The notes beneath the pieces were generated by a model, which saw only the letters and a list, made by a program, of their open reading frames with translations, ran no database searches and was not told where the DNA came from. Shown here piece by piece: positions 43,194-52,052 of a DNA stretch of 64,000 nt; position 1 is the stretch's first letter; every line of letters starts with the position of its first letter. A program made the position numbers and the translations under genes. The stretch is from Planctomycetota bacterium (lineage in GTDB: Bacteria > Planctomycetota > UBA8742 > UBA2392): positions 62,001-126,000 of the forward strand of contig JAIOJA010000016.1 in assembly GCA_019912315.1 (NCBI GenBank), written 5' to 3'.

Positions 43194-44219
43194 CTACTTG
43201 CTGACGCTGGCGCGGGTCTTGGTCCAGTGCTGGACAATCCCCGCGAACACCGCGTCGGTCAACTTGTTCTGATAGCCCTTGTCGCTAAGGCGCCGCGCCT
43301 CGCCCGCGTTGCTGAGGAACCCAAGCTCTACCAGCACGGCCGGCATGTGGGTTTTTTCCAGCACGCGCAGCCCGCGCGGGTCGACCTTGGCGCCGCGGTT
43401 GGGGCTGTCGGTGGCGGCGTCCATCCTGCCGACGATCGCCTTGCTGAGTTTCTCGCCGCCGTCATCGCCGCCGCGATAGAACACTTCGAAGCCCGTAACG
43501 TCGCCGCTGTCCGGCGCGATGTTGGCGTGAATGCTTACAAACAGGTCGCAGCGGGCCTTGTTGGCGACGTTGACGCGCTGGTCGAGCTCGGGATAGGTGT
43601 CGCCGACGCGGGTCATGATGACCGTCGCGCTCGCGTCCTCACACAGGTCGCGCAGCAGCAGGGCGACGGGCAGCACGACGTGCTTTTCCTGCACGCCGTT
43701 GGCGATGCCGCCCGGGTCTGTGCCGCCGTGCCCGGCGTCGATGCAGATGGTCAGCCCCTTCAGCGTGTCACTGCGCGGTTGTTTGACCGTGGCCGCCGGC
43801 TTGGTGTCGATCGGCGTAATCGGGTCGAGTTCATAGTCAACGCTCGATGTGCGCACACCGTCGCGGGCCAGGTGGTGCTGGCCGAAGTGCTTGGCGACGA
43901 AATTGAAGGTGCTTTCGGGCAGGAACAGGTCGTTGCCGTTACCCCATTCCACGGCGTCGCGCTCCTGGCGCCAACGGGTGCCGTTGATGTTGATCACATC
44001 GCTGCCGATCCCGAAGATCACCTGGTCGCCCTTGGGGCTGCGCATGGTGTAGTCGTAGGGGCCGGGGCCGGCCTGATAGACCCAGCCCATTTCGGCGGAC
44101 ATTTCGGAAAGAGTAACGGACTTGGGCTCTCCCGCGGGCTGTGGCGGAATGACACCGGGTGTCATGCAGCCTGCCAGCAGCAGGGCGACGAAAGCCGTGA
44201 CAATGAGTGTGGTGCGCAT
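43194..44219 (-). CDS. N-acetylmuramoyl-L-alanine amidase (amidase_3), lipoprotein
   Basis: 341 residues from ATG 44219, which has GGAG seven bases upstream; another ATG six bases earlier is too close to it. Lipobox 'ALLLAGC' then a linker and an N-terminal SH3/AMIN-like region. Catalytic domain: 'ICIDAGHGGTDPGG' (first zinc His), 'NGVQEKHVVLPVALLL' (Glu), 'DLFVSIHANIAPD' (His), 'AVLVELGFLSNAGEARRL' (catalytic Glu). It cuts the amide bond between muramic acid and the stem peptide during septal splitting. The lipid anchor predicts outer or inner membrane attachment in the periplasm. Confidence 0.93.
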   Translation of the reverse strand: MRTTLIVTAFVALLLAGCMTPGVIPPQPAGEPKSVTLSEMSAEMGWVYQAGPGPYDYTMRSPKGDQVIFGIGSDVININGTRWRQERDAVEWGNGNDLFLPESTFNFVAKHFGQHHLARDGVRTSSVDYELDPITPIDTKPAATVKQPRSDTLKGLTICIDAGHGGTDPGGIANGVQEKHVVLPVALLLRDLCEDASATVIMTRVGDTYPELDQRVNVANKARCDLFVSIHANIAPDSGDVTGFEVFYRGGDDGGEKLSKAIVGRMDAATDSPNRGAKVDPRGLRVLEKTHMPAVLVELGFLSNAGEARRLSDKGYQNKLTDAVFAGIVQHWTKTRASVSK

Positions 44220-44563
44220 GGGCATCTCCGCAATCGATTGGCGTGCCGTCCCGGAGGACGTGGTGCGGGCGTCTCACCCGCGACAAATCCACCCGCGGGC
44301 TGCGGGCGGCTCAAGGGGCTATCGGCAGGCAGGAATGCCCGGGTTGAGTAAAAACCCTGAAAGGGCGTGCCAGGTCAGCCCAGATACGGCCTTTTCGTGG
44401 TGTGTTGAGTTGGGCTGGCCTGTCGCGGTGCTGCTGTTGACTGTGAACCGTCGACGGGTTTCATTCGGGTGACCAAACTGACCCACTACCCGGGCTTTTC
44501 GCCGTTTGCTTTAGCCCTGTTCGCGAGTAATGTAACCGGTCCGGTGTGCCACCTGGGGGTCTG
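44220..44563. other. Intergenic region with candidate promoter and decayed repeats
   Basis: 344 bases, divergent amidase and HEAT genes. Sigma-70-like TTGCTT (44506-44511), 16-base spacer, TAATGT (44528-44533) suits the HEAT gene at 44564. Short palindromic remnants occur at 44265-44281 (GCGGG...CCCGC) and 44292-44299 (CCCGCGGG). No gene seen. Confidence 0.45.
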
Positions 44564-45544
44564 ATGTCCCGCACGCGGAGTTCGCTCCTTACATTATTGA
44601 TCGCGCTGCTGGCTGTGCCGGCATTTGCGCAAGAGCCCGGCGCGGACCTGGACGAGTTGTGGCGTGTGGGCTCGCTCTGGCAGGTGGGCGACAACCGCGA
44701 GCCCGTGGATGAAGCCCGCAAGGCAATCATTGCCGCCGGCGACGACGGGCTGAAGTACGCTCTCACCAAGCTCGACATCGCGGACACCCTGCAGATCCGC
44801 TGCCTGAACGCGGTTTTTGCCGGCTTCGGCGACAGCGCATTCGACGACCTGGTGGCGAACATCGGCCACGAAAGCGCCAACGCGCGCCGCAACGTGGCGG
44901 ACCTGCTGGCGCGCCTCGATGACCGCAAAGCCGCCGAGCCGCTGCTGGCACAGGCCGGACTGGAAGAAAACCGCGGTGCCCGGCTGGCGCAACTCGCGGC
45001 GCTCAGCAAATGGCAGGTCGAAGCGGCCGTGCCGCTGTTGATCGAGATTTCGGGCGACACGGCCGACCGTATCCGGCATCGGGCGACATCGCTGCTGGGG
45101 GCGTACTCAAGCCAGGATTCCGTAACCCGGCTGATCGCGATGCTGGACGACTCCGTGTACTACGTGCGCGACGGCGCGCAGGGCGCTCTGGCCGGCGGAA
45201 CGCCGCAGGCCCGCGCCCTGTGTCTGGCATCTCTGAACAACCAACTGGGGCTGCCGGGCGCGCAGCAGAACCTGCAGCGCCTGCGCCTGCTGCTGAGTGT
45301 GATTGCGACACTGGCCGACGACGGCACGCCGGTCGCGCTGCGGAAGGCCCTCGGGCACGAGTCCGGCGCGGTGCGCGGCGAGGCGTCCGCTGCCCTGGTC
45401 GCCTGGAAGCTTGGCGCAGGGCTGCTTCACGAACTGGATGTAGACGCGCTGCTGAAATCAGCGATTGACAAGGAACACGATCCATTTGCCAAAGCGGCGA
45501 TGGATAAGGCCCGGACAAAGCTGGGCGAGGCGGATGCGAAGTGA
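44564..45544 (+). CDS. Secreted HEAT-repeat protein
   Basis: 326 residues from ATG 44564. Signal peptide 'MSRTRSSLLTLLIALLAVPAFA'. Repeated helix pairs of HEAT/PBS type: 'RNVADLLARLDDRKAAEPLLAQAG', 'LAALSKWQVEAAVPLLIEISGD', 'HRATSLLGAYSSQDSVTRLIAMLDD', 'ASAALVAWKLGAGLLHE'. Such proteins bind partners in the periplasm or cell envelope. The stop overlaps the GTG (45541) and lies just before the moeA start, so the two genes are probably co-transcribed, though no functional link is obvious. Confidence 0.85.
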   Translation: MSRTRSSLLTLLIALLAVPAFAQEPGADLDELWRVGSLWQVGDNREPVDEARKAIIAAGDDGLKYALTKLDIADTLQIRCLNAVFAGFGDSAFDDLVANIGHESANARRNVADLLARLDDRKAAEPLLAQAGLEENRGARLAQLAALSKWQVEAAVPLLIEISGDTADRIRHRATSLLGAYSSQDSVTRLIAMLDDSVYYVRDGAQGALAGGTPQARALCLASLNNQLGLPGAQQNLQRLRLLLSVIATLADDGTPVALRKALGHESGAVRGEASAALVAWKLGAGLLHELDVDALLKSAIDKEHDPFAKAAMDKARTKLGEADAK

Positions 45545-45549
45545 CAGTC

Positions 45550-46758
45550 ATGAGCAAGCAGACCGGTTTCGGCACACTTCTCAGTACGGACGACGCGCTG
45601 GACACGATCCTTGGCAAGCTGCGCCCCGTGACGGGAACCGAGCTGGTAGCCGTGCAGGATTCCGACCTGCGGATTCTGGCCGAAGACGTGAAAAGCACCC
45701 TGAACGTCCCGGCATTCGACCGCGCGGCCATGGACGGCTACGCCGTGCGCAGTGAGGACCTGGAAGAGCCCGGGATGCTCAAGATCGTCGGCAAGGCGCT
45801 GGCGGGCAAGGGTTTCAAGGGAACGCTCAAACGCGGCGAGTGCATTGAAATCGCCACCGGTGCGCCCATGCCCAAGGGCGCGGACGCGGTGGTGATGGTC
45901 GAAAACGCGCAGCTTGTGGGGCAGGCGGTCAGTTTCCGGTCGCCCGTCAGCAAGGGCGAGCACGTGGGCTTCAAGGCCGACGACATCTCCAAGGGCGATG
46001 TCGTCCTGAAGCGCGGAACGGTGATGGGCCCCGGGCAGATCGCCGCCATCGCGATCATCGGCAAGGCGAAGATCAAGGTTGTGAAGCGCCCCCGGGTGCT
46101 GATCTTTACGACGGGCGACGAAATCGTACCTCCGGGCAAGCCCCTGAAGCCGGGGCAGGTGTACGACTGCAACAGCTTCGCGATGCTGACCGTGGCGCGA
46201 CGCGCCGGCGCGGAAGTCACCTATCGCCCCAACGTGAAAGACACGTCGGCATCGCTGAAGAAGGTGCTGACGGAATCGGCGGCGAAATTTGACCTGATCG
46301 TGTTCAGCGGCGGCACCAGCGTCGGCGCGCGCGATTACGCCCGCGAGGCCGTGGCGGAAGTTGGCAAGGTGCATGTGCACGGGGTGGCGATCAAGCCGGG
46401 CAAGCCGGTGCTGTTCGGGCAGATCAAGAAGTGCGGCGTGTTCGGAATGCCGGGCTATCCGACAAGCTGCCTGTTGACCGCGAAGCTGTTTATTTCACCG
46501 GCGATTCGACACCTGGCCCACAACCACTTCCATGAGCGCCGCAAAAAGATGGTCACGCTGGGACACGAGGTCAAGCAGGACAAGACCAAGCAGTTGCTGC
46601 TGCCCGTCCGTGTCGATGACCACGACGTTGCCTGGAGTACTTTCAAAGGCAGTGGCGCGATTACCAGCCTGTCGGAAAGCGTCGGCTACATCGAGATTGA
46701 CGCCGGCGATGGCGTGCTGGCCAAGGGCGCAGAAGCGGTCCTGCGAATCATCGGTTAG
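45550..46758 (+). CDS. moeA: Molybdopterin molybdenumtransferase MoeA
   Basis: 402 residues from ATG 45550 (GTG 45541 is also possible). 'PAFDRAAMDGYAVRSED' is the MoeA signature; 'ATGAPMPKGADAVVMVE', 'IFTTGDEIVPPGKPLKPGQVYD', 'FSGGTSVGARDYAREAV' and 'GMPGYPTSCLLTAKLFI' follow in order. It inserts molybdenum into adenylylated molybdopterin in the cytoplasm. Other moa/moe genes are not present. No Moco riboswitch was seen upstream, where the HEAT gene abuts. Confidence 0.96.
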   Translation: MSKQTGFGTLLSTDDALDTILGKLRPVTGTELVAVQDSDLRILAEDVKSTLNVPAFDRAAMDGYAVRSEDLEEPGMLKIVGKALAGKGFKGTLKRGECIEIATGAPMPKGADAVVMVENAQLVGQAVSFRSPVSKGEHVGFKADDISKGDVVLKRGTVMGPGQIAAIAIIGKAKIKVVKRPRVLIFTTGDEIVPPGKPLKPGQVYDCNSFAMLTVARRAGAEVTYRPNVKDTSASLKKVLTESAAKFDLIVFSGGTSVGARDYAREAVAEVGKVHVHGVAIKPGKPVLFGQIKKCGVFGMPGYPTSCLLTAKLFISPAIRHLAHNHFHERRKKMVTLGHEVKQDKTKQLLLPVRVDDHDVAWSTFKGSGAITSLSESVGYIEIDAGDGVLAKGAEAVLRIIG

Positions 46759-46841
46759 GGCGTCGTGTGTGAGCTGGCGGCCTGCGGCACTTCTGGGGCC
46801 TTTTGCCAAGCACGCAAACATGGCCGTCGCGGCTCCGTGAT

Positions 46842-47309
46842 CTAGCTGCTACTGGCAGGAGGGCGCTTCACAAAGTGGGCCCAGAACTGGCCCAGCGCGC
46901 TCAGTAGCTCCACGAATTTCTCGTACTCGGCGGGTTTGGTCACGAAGGCGTTCGCGCCTTTGGCGTAGCTGGCCGTGATGTCACTGTCCGAATTGCTGGT
47001 CGTCAGCACGGTCACAGGTACGGTCGCGAACCTCGGGTCCGTCTTCAGGCGTTCCAGAAACTCGTGCCCATCCATGCGCGGCATGTTCAGGTCAAGCAGA
47101 ATGATGTCCGGGCTGGGGTTCGCGTCCCGGTCAGCGAACTCGCCTTCGCCGCTCAGGTATTGCAGCGCCGCCACGCCATCGTCCACCACGCGCAGCTCGG
47201 CCTCGAATGTGGAATCTTCAAGTGCGCGACGGGTCAGCGCCTGCTGGACGGGGCTGTCCTCAACCAGCAGGATCGTGAAGGGGCGGCTTTGAGTAATGCT
47301 GTCGCTCAT
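46842..47309 (-). CDS. Response regulator, Rcp1-like single domain
   Basis: 155 residues. Receiver with Glu-Asp ('ILLVEDSP'), phosphoacceptor Asp73 in 'IILLDLNMPRMDG', 'VLTTSNSD' and Lys in 'FVTKPAEYEKF'. The long loop around residues 50-65 and the 'SPVQQALTRRALE' start are those of Rcp1-type regulators paired with phytochrome-like kinases. Its ATG overlaps the kinase stop by four bases (ATGA at 47306-47309), so the two are translationally coupled partners. It has no DNA-binding domain. Confidence 0.93.
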   Translation of the reverse strand: MSDSITQSRPFTILLVEDSPVQQALTRRALEDSTFEAELRVVDDGVAALQYLSGEGEFADRDANPSPDIILLDLNMPRMDGHEFLERLKTDPRFATVPVTVLTTSNSDSDITASYAKGANAFVTKPAEYEKFVELLSALGQFWAHFVKRPPASSS

Positions 47310-49075
47310 TCGTGTTTGCTGTCTTTCACTGCCGGGTCGCTGCCCGGCAAAGTAACTGTGAAACGGCTGCCCTCGCCGGGTGTGGAATCGACTTCGATGC
47401 TACCCCCGTGGCTCTCGACTATCTTACGGCATACCGACAGCCCGATTCCAGAGCCTTCGTACTTGCCGATGCCGTGCAGGCGCTTAAAGGGCTGAAATAT
47501 CTGCTGAAAGTAATCGTCCGCGATGCCGATGCCGTTGTCCGCAATGGTCAGTACCACGCGGGCGCCGGCCTGCTCGCCGGTGACACGGACGTGCGGCGCC
47601 ACGCCGGGACGCCGGAATTTCAGCCCGTTCGCCACCAGGTTCTGAAGCACCCGCCCCAGTTGCAGCTCATCGCCGCGGACAGTCGGCAGCCCGTTGAAGT
47701 GAATGGCGCCGCCGGTTTCGACGACGCGGGCCTGCAGGTCGCCAGCGACGCGTTTCATCACTGCCTGCAGGTCGACCTCGACCATGCGCAGTTCGTGGTG
47801 CCCGGAGCGCGAGTATTCCAGCAGGTCGGTAATCAGACGCTGCATACGCAGGCTGGCGTCAAGAATCGCGGCTACGTCCTCTGCGGCGCGCCGGGGTAGC
47901 TCGGCGCCGAAATCCACTTTCAGCAGCCCGCAGTAGGTGCTCATGGTGCGCAGGGGCTCCTGCAGGTCGTGGCTTGCGACGTAGTTGAATTCGTTCAGCT
48001 CCGTGACCAGCTTCTCGAGCTCGATGTTCTGCTCCTGAAGCTGCCGGGCCTGCTCTTTCTCAAGCTCCGCGGCGCGGACCCGGTCCGTTATGTCGCGTAC
48101 AATGCAGCTCACACGGGGCGTACCCTCATAGTCGAACACGCTGACCGTCAGGCTTGCGGGAAAGCGCTCGCCGTTCCTGCGCTGGGCCAGATGCGTCTTC
48201 TCGACGTTGCCGGTACCGCGCCGCCGCGCGAACTCAGCCAAAATCCACAGACGATCGCCGCCGCGCCGCTCAAACAGGTCCGGCAGCAGCAGCTCGATGT
48301 TGCGCCCCACAATTTCGTCAGCCCCCCAGTCGAACAGCTTTTCCGTCGCCGGGTTCACGGCCTGCACGATCCCGCCCACCACCACGATGATGATCCCGTC
48401 GGCCGCACCATCAAGAATCGCGCGGGCCCGGCGCTCCATGTGCCCCAGCTCGATCTGGGTTTCCTTGGCGCCTGTGATATCGCCGGCGTACAGCAGACCC
48501 ACGGACAGCTCCGGCACGCCGCGCAAATGGCAGATGTACCAGCGGTTGCGCCAGCGGACCTCGCGGGGCTCCATGACCCGCCCGCGGCAGCAGTCTTCCA
48601 CATCCTTGTCCGTGAAGCCTGGCAGCAGGTCCTGGATTCTCCGCCCGTCCGGAGACCCGCCCGTAACCAGCTCATTGGCGGACCCATTCGAGCGCGCAAT
48701 CACGCCGTCAATGTTGAAGCGCAGCACCGGACCTGGGTTCAGTTTGGGAAACAGCAGCTCTTCGCGCAGGTTCGCTTCGGCCTTTTCGCGCTTGGCGACC
48801 TGTTCGGCGAGAAGTTGCCCGGTGTTTTTAAGGTCGCTGCGACTGGCGATTACGTCGCGCTCATACTTGAGCAGTCGGAAATTGACGCCGGCGAAGACCA
48901 GCACGACCAGCGTGCAGAAGCCGGCCACGGTGCCCCAGATCAGCAGGTTGCCGCCCGCGTTCGGGTTGAACGCCGTCACGCCGACCAGCACCGCAAACGC
49001 CAGCGCCGCGCCCAGGGCGAAGGCGAAGTACCAGCCCAGCTTGCGTCGCAGTTCTCGGTAGCCCTTGTCCGCCAT
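47306..49075 (-). CDS. Membrane sensor histidine kinase with PAS domains
   Basis: 589 residues from ATG 49075; the frame extends upstream into a palindromic repeat and is rejected. Two transmembrane helices ('WYFAFALGAALAFAVLVGV', 'WGTVAGFCTLVVLVFAGV') are close together (about 15-65), then two PAS-like domains (about 105-220 and 230-350, with 'ILDGAADGIIIVV', 'GERFPASLTVSVFDYEG'), and the kinase core: H-box 'NEFNYVASHDLQEPLRTMS', N-box 'LQNLVANGLKF', G1 'IADNGIGI', F/G2 'FQPFKRLHG', 'YEGSGIGLSVCRKIVESHGG'. The H-box belongs to the phytochrome-like/LOV kinases. It phosphorylates the coupled regulator. Confidence 0.93.
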   Translation of the reverse strand: MADKGYRELRRKLGWYFAFALGAALAFAVLVGVTAFNPNAGGNLLIWGTVAGFCTLVVLVFAGVNFRLLKYERDVIASRSDLKNTGQLLAEQVAKREKAEANLREELLFPKLNPGPVLRFNIDGVIARSNGSANELVTGGSPDGRRIQDLLPGFTDKDVEDCCRGRVMEPREVRWRNRWYICHLRGVPELSVGLLYAGDITGAKETQIELGHMERRARAILDGAADGIIIVVVGGIVQAVNPATEKLFDWGADEIVGRNIELLLPDLFERRGGDRLWILAEFARRRGTGNVEKTHLAQRRNGERFPASLTVSVFDYEGTPRVSCIVRDITDRVRAAELEKEQARQLQEQNIELEKLVTELNEFNYVASHDLQEPLRTMSTYCGLLKVDFGAELPRRAAEDVAAILDASLRMQRLITDLLEYSRSGHHELRMVEVDLQAVMKRVAGDLQARVVETGGAIHFNGLPTVRGDELQLGRVLQNLVANGLKFRRPGVAPHVRVTGEQAGARVVLTIADNGIGIADDYFQQIFQPFKRLHGIGKYEGSGIGLSVCRKIVESHGGSIEVDSTPGEGSRFTVTLPGSDPAVKDSKHE

Positions 49076-49123
49076 GCGCACAGTGTGGCGAATTGCGGCC
49101 GCTTTCGGAATGGGGGACAGAAA

Positions 49124-49152
49124 ATCGGGAACCGGCTGAGCCGGTTCCCGAT
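49124..49152. repeat. Palindromic repeat, intergenic
   Basis: Perfect 13-bp arms ATCGGGAACCGGC (49124-49136) and GCCGGTTCCCGAT (49140-49152) around TGA. In the flanking frame it would encode 'REPAQPVPDFLSPI', a peptide I associate with a repeat common in planctomycete genes. Placed between two minus-strand genes, where it could also end the DUF481 transcript. Confidence 0.75.
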
Positions 49153-49174
49153 CTCCGAAAACTGCACCCATCTA

Positions 49175-50218
49175 TCAGAACCCGCGCCCGGACCAGCTGA
49201 ACCCAAGCGTCGCTGTAAAACGGAAATCGTGATGTTTGAACTTCGGCGGCGGCAGGTTGTCCCAGTCGTGCTCAATCAGCAGACCGGCCGTGAAGTACGA
49301 CAGAAACTTGTGCTCGATCAGCAGCGACTGTTGCCCGGTGAGGTTCTTGGTTTCGTCGAAGTCGAACATGAGCGCGCCCTTGTAGTTGACGTGCAGGCTG
49401 CCGCTGGGGCTTTTCCAGTCGAACTCGGTCGTGATACGCGCGCCGATGTAGCCGCGGTCTTCGGCGCCGTTCATCTGGTCTTCATAGGTGTAGGTCAGGT
49501 GCGCGCCGACATGCCAACTGAGATCGTCGCGGCGGAAGATGTAGTAGCCCGGGCCAAGCCCGGTAACGCTGCGGTAGTGGTAGCCCGCGAACTCGTTGAA
49601 GTACAGGTCTTCGGTGAGGTCGATGGTCAGGTTGAAGTCAAAGATGTAGCGATAATAGTAGCCGAAGTGGTATTTGCGCTCGCGCACGGGGTCTTCTTCG
49701 AGGTTGCGGTCCTGGAAGTAGCTGCCGCGCCCGAACAGTGTCATCCAGTTGCGCTTGGTCTCGCGCTTGATGTCGAAACGCATGCCCAGGGTGTAGGTGC
49801 GGGTGTTGCCCTCGCTCCAGGCGAATGTGCCGAGCGCGCTTACGTCCCACTTGGGGCGCTCGTCGGGAAGGGTTTCATCGATGCCCTTGATGCCTGCAAG
49901 CGACTCCACTTCCAGGTCGCCCGCTTCGAGTTCAATGACGACGTCGCCATCTACTGTGCGCAGGGTTGCCTGCTGCTGGTCCTTGACGTTGTCGCCCGTG
50001 CGCACGCGAACTTCGCGGGGCGCATCCAGGTTCAGGGCGGCAACCTTGGCGACGGGTACCTTCAGCAGACCGACGGAATCCGTCGTGAAGTAGACTTCAC
50101 CGCCTTCCAGTTTTTCGAACTTACCGACAAGGACATCGCCGTCGGTCGTGGTCAGGTCATCGGCGAGCAACGCGCCGGCGAATACAATCAGTAGCAGCAG
50201 CGAAATACAGCGAAGCAT
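49175..50218 (-). CDS. DUF481 outer-membrane protein
   Basis: 347 residues from ATG 50218, with GGGAGG eight bases upstream. Signal peptide 'MLRCISLLLLIVFAGALLA'. After a short N-terminal region of 'DGDVLVGKFEKLEGGEVYF' (a beta module like that in YdiY), a barrel of about 220 residues has the DUF481 pattern: 'WDVSALGTFAWSEGNTRTYTLGM', 'WMTLFGRGSYFQDRN', 'FNEFAGYHYRSVTGLGPGYY', ending in 'FTATLGFSWSGRGF' with C-terminal Phe for outer-membrane insertion. Function of DUF481 is not established. Confidence 0.88.
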   Translation of the reverse strand: MLRCISLLLLIVFAGALLADDLTTTDGDVLVGKFEKLEGGEVYFTTDSVGLLKVPVAKVAALNLDAPREVRVRTGDNVKDQQQATLRTVDGDVVIELEAGDLEVESLAGIKGIDETLPDERPKWDVSALGTFAWSEGNTRTYTLGMRFDIKRETKRNWMTLFGRGSYFQDRNLEEDPVRERKYHFGYYYRYIFDFNLTIDLTEDLYFNEFAGYHYRSVTGLGPGYYIFRRDDLSWHVGAHLTYTYEDQMNGAEDRGYIGARITTEFDWKSPSGSLHVNYKGALMFDFDETKNLTGQQSLLIEHKFLSYFTAGLLIEHDWDNLPPPKFKHHDFRFTATLGFSWSGRGF

Positions 50219-50290
50219 GGAAGTCCTCCCTTTCGGCGCCCCCGAAACGAAGGCGGGATGATAGAGGCTAGTGCTCGCTTGCCAATACAA

Positions 50291-50797
50291 TTAGTCGTGG
50301 TTGCCGGGTGCTTCACCGCTGTTGTCAGGCGGCTGGTTCGCGCGCTGCGCTTCCTCGAGCAGCTTGCGCGAGAGTGTCGAGCTGAAGCGCCAGGTGCCGT
50401 CGCTGACCTTCATGAAGACGATGGGGAACGTATCGGTGGGTGTCTTGACGCCGCTCTTGACCTGAACGTAGGTGACTTCCGTTACGACGTGGTCGTCGTC
50501 GATGTATTCGCCCGGCTTGAACTCGAGAATCCAGTCGAGCCCTTCCTTTTTTGTCTGGCGCAGGCGGTCAAGGTAAGTGGGCAGCTTGGCTTCGTGCTCT
50601 TCGGCGGCGAGAACAGCCTTCATCAACTCTTCGTCCTGGTCTTCAATGGCGCGCTGGTAGGCTTCCGTGGCGCCGCCGGGCGATGAGAAATCCGGCGTGA
50701 ACGGGGCGAGCGCGACGCCGGAATTGTCGGGCGCGTTGTCGCCATTGCCGCACGCGGCAAGCAGCAGCAGAAGCAGTGAACCAATCGCAAGGCGCAT
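50291..50797 (-). CDS. Small lipoprotein of unknown function
   Basis: 168 residues. Lipobox 'LLLLLLAAC' (Cys16) then a disordered Asn/Asp-rich linker. The globular part ('EDQDEELMKAVLAAEEHEAK', 'VVTEVTYVQVKSG', 'IVFMKVSDGTWRFSSTLS') resembles NTF2-like/SnoaL scaffolds such as DUF4878, small cone-shaped alpha+beta domains. It ends in a short acidic/Pro tail. Downstream on the same strand is the DUF481 gene, 72 bases away. Function unknown. Confidence 0.75.
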   Translation of the reverse strand: MRLAIGSLLLLLLAACGNGDNAPDNSGVALAPFTPDFSSPGGATEAYQRAIEDQDEELMKAVLAAEEHEAKLPTYLDRLRQTKKEGLDWILEFKPGEYIDDDHVVTEVTYVQVKSGVKTPTDTFPIVFMKVSDGTWRFSSTLSRKLLEEAQRANQPPDNSGEAPGNHD

Positions 50798-50830
50798 GAA
50801 GACTCCCGGCTCAAGTCGTGCCCACTATAC

Positions 50831-50865
50831 CAATGAAACAGCCCGGCTGTGCCGGGCCGCTTCAT
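50831..50865 (-). terminator. Terminator of the tRNA gene
   Basis: A nested hairpin just after the tRNA 3' end: GCCCGGC with GCCGGGC (50841-50858) inside CCAATGAA/TTCATTGG pairing that includes the tRNA's CCA. Confidence 0.65.
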
Positions 50866-50942
50866 TGGTCGGGGCGATGAGATTCGAACTCACGACCTCT
50901 TCCACCCCAAGGAAGCGCGCTACCAGTCTGCGCTACGCCCCG
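50866..50942 (-). tRNA. tRNA-Pro (anticodon GGG)
   Basis: Read on the minus strand: acceptor CGGGGCG (5' end 50942) pairs with CGCCCCG, D-arm GCGC...GCGC, anticodon stem CTTCC/GGAAG with loop TTGGGGT, T-arm with TTCGAAT, discriminator A and encoded CCA (50866-50868). 77 bases. Confidence 0.97.
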
Positions 50943-50988
50943 AGCCGTCGGAAAGCTAACGCACCATGGTTGCAGCGTCAATGAGGCG

Positions 50989-51978
50989 CTAGCCAAGCCA
51001 GGCAGCGATCTCTTCCGCCTTCAGAATCCCGTCTTCCGTAATCCAGCCGCTGATCAGCCCTGCCGGCGTTACGTCAAACGCCGGGTTGAACACCCTGGCC
51101 CTGTCCGGCGCCGTGCGCGTTTCACCCACAAAGCGCAGCTCATGCCCGTTGCGTTCCTCAATCGGGATCATGTGCCCGGCCTCCAGGCTCGCGTCGAACG
51201 TGCTTTTCGGCGCCGCGATATAGAACGGTATGTCGTGCGCCTTCGCCAGCACCGCTACCCCGTATGTGCCGATCTTGTTGGCGGCGTCGCCGTTGCTCGC
51301 GATGCGGTCCGCCCCGGTGATCACCAGGTCGACTTTGCCCTTCTGCATCAGCACGGCCGCCATGGAGTCCGCAATCACCGTGACGTCGATGCCGTTTTCC
51401 GCCAGCTCGAAACTGGTCAGGCGCGAACCTTGCAGCAGCGGGCGGGTTTCGTCCGAGTACACGTGAAACGCGCGCCCTTGCTCATGGGCCACGTACATCG
51501 GCGCGAGCGCCGTACCCATGCCGCCGGTCGCCAGGGCGCCGGCGTTGCAATGCGTCAGCACGCCCATGTTGTTTTCAATCAGCGCGGCCCCGTGCTCGCC
51601 GATGGCGCGACAGGTGCGCACGTCTTCGGCGTCGATGGCACGGGCCTCGGCCAATGCGCGCTCCGGGTCGCCTTCCGCGACGCGCTTCACGCGCTCGACC
51701 GCCCAGCGCAGGTTGACGGCCGTCGGGCGCGCGTCCGCCAGTCGTTCCAGCCCGGCGTCGCCGAGCCCGCTGCGCAACGCGATCACGGCGCCGTAGCCCC
51801 CGGCCACGCCCAGTGCAGGCGCGCCGCGCACGGCCAGACGGGAAATGGCGTCGATCACGGGGTCAAGCTCTGTCAGCTCGATCAGTTTCAATTCGGCGGG
51901 CAGCAGGGTCTGCTCAATGATCACGAGCCTGCCGGAGGCGGCATCTCCCTGCCAGTCAACGGTGCGGGGCAACGACAT
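50989..51978 (-). CDS. mtnA: S-methyl-5-thioribose-1-phosphate isomerase
   Basis: 329 residues from ATG 51978 (CAGGATAG upstream; a TTG at 51999 is less likely). 'MSLPRTVDWQ', 'LAVRGAPALGVAGGYG', catalytic Cys in 'GVLTHCNAGALATGG', 'VYSDETRPLLQGSRLTSFELAENGI', catalytic Asp in 'LVITGADRIASNGDAANKIGTY', and C-terminal 'NPAFDVTPAGLISGWITEDGI'. It isomerises methylthioribose-1-phosphate to the ribulose form in methionine salvage, in the cytoplasm. Other salvage genes are absent here. eIF2B-like relatives lack these catalytic residues. Confidence 0.97.
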   Translation of the reverse strand: MSLPRTVDWQGDAASGRLVIIEQTLLPAELKLIELTELDPVIDAISRLAVRGAPALGVAGGYGAVIALRSGLGDAGLERLADARPTAVNLRWAVERVKRVAEGDPERALAEARAIDAEDVRTCRAIGEHGAALIENNMGVLTHCNAGALATGGMGTALAPMYVAHEQGRAFHVYSDETRPLLQGSRLTSFELAENGIDVTVIADSMAAVLMQKGKVDLVITGADRIASNGDAANKIGTYGVAVLAKAHDIPFYIAAPKSTFDASLEAGHMIPIEERNGHELRFVGETRTAPDRARVFNPAFDVTPAGLISGWITEDGILKAEEIAAWLG

Positions 51979-52052
51979 CAGGCTATCCTGTGGTTTCAAG
52001 TGCGGGGAATCTATACTGTAGTGACCACGTTACCAAACAGGCGGGAAATCGC

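Noticed and set aside
47969-50194. A 741-codon open frame on the plus strand over the kinase and DUF481 genes
   Set aside because: It is the antisense shadow of the high-G+C kinase and DUF481 genes; it lacks recognisable domains, while both minus-strand genes have full family motifs.
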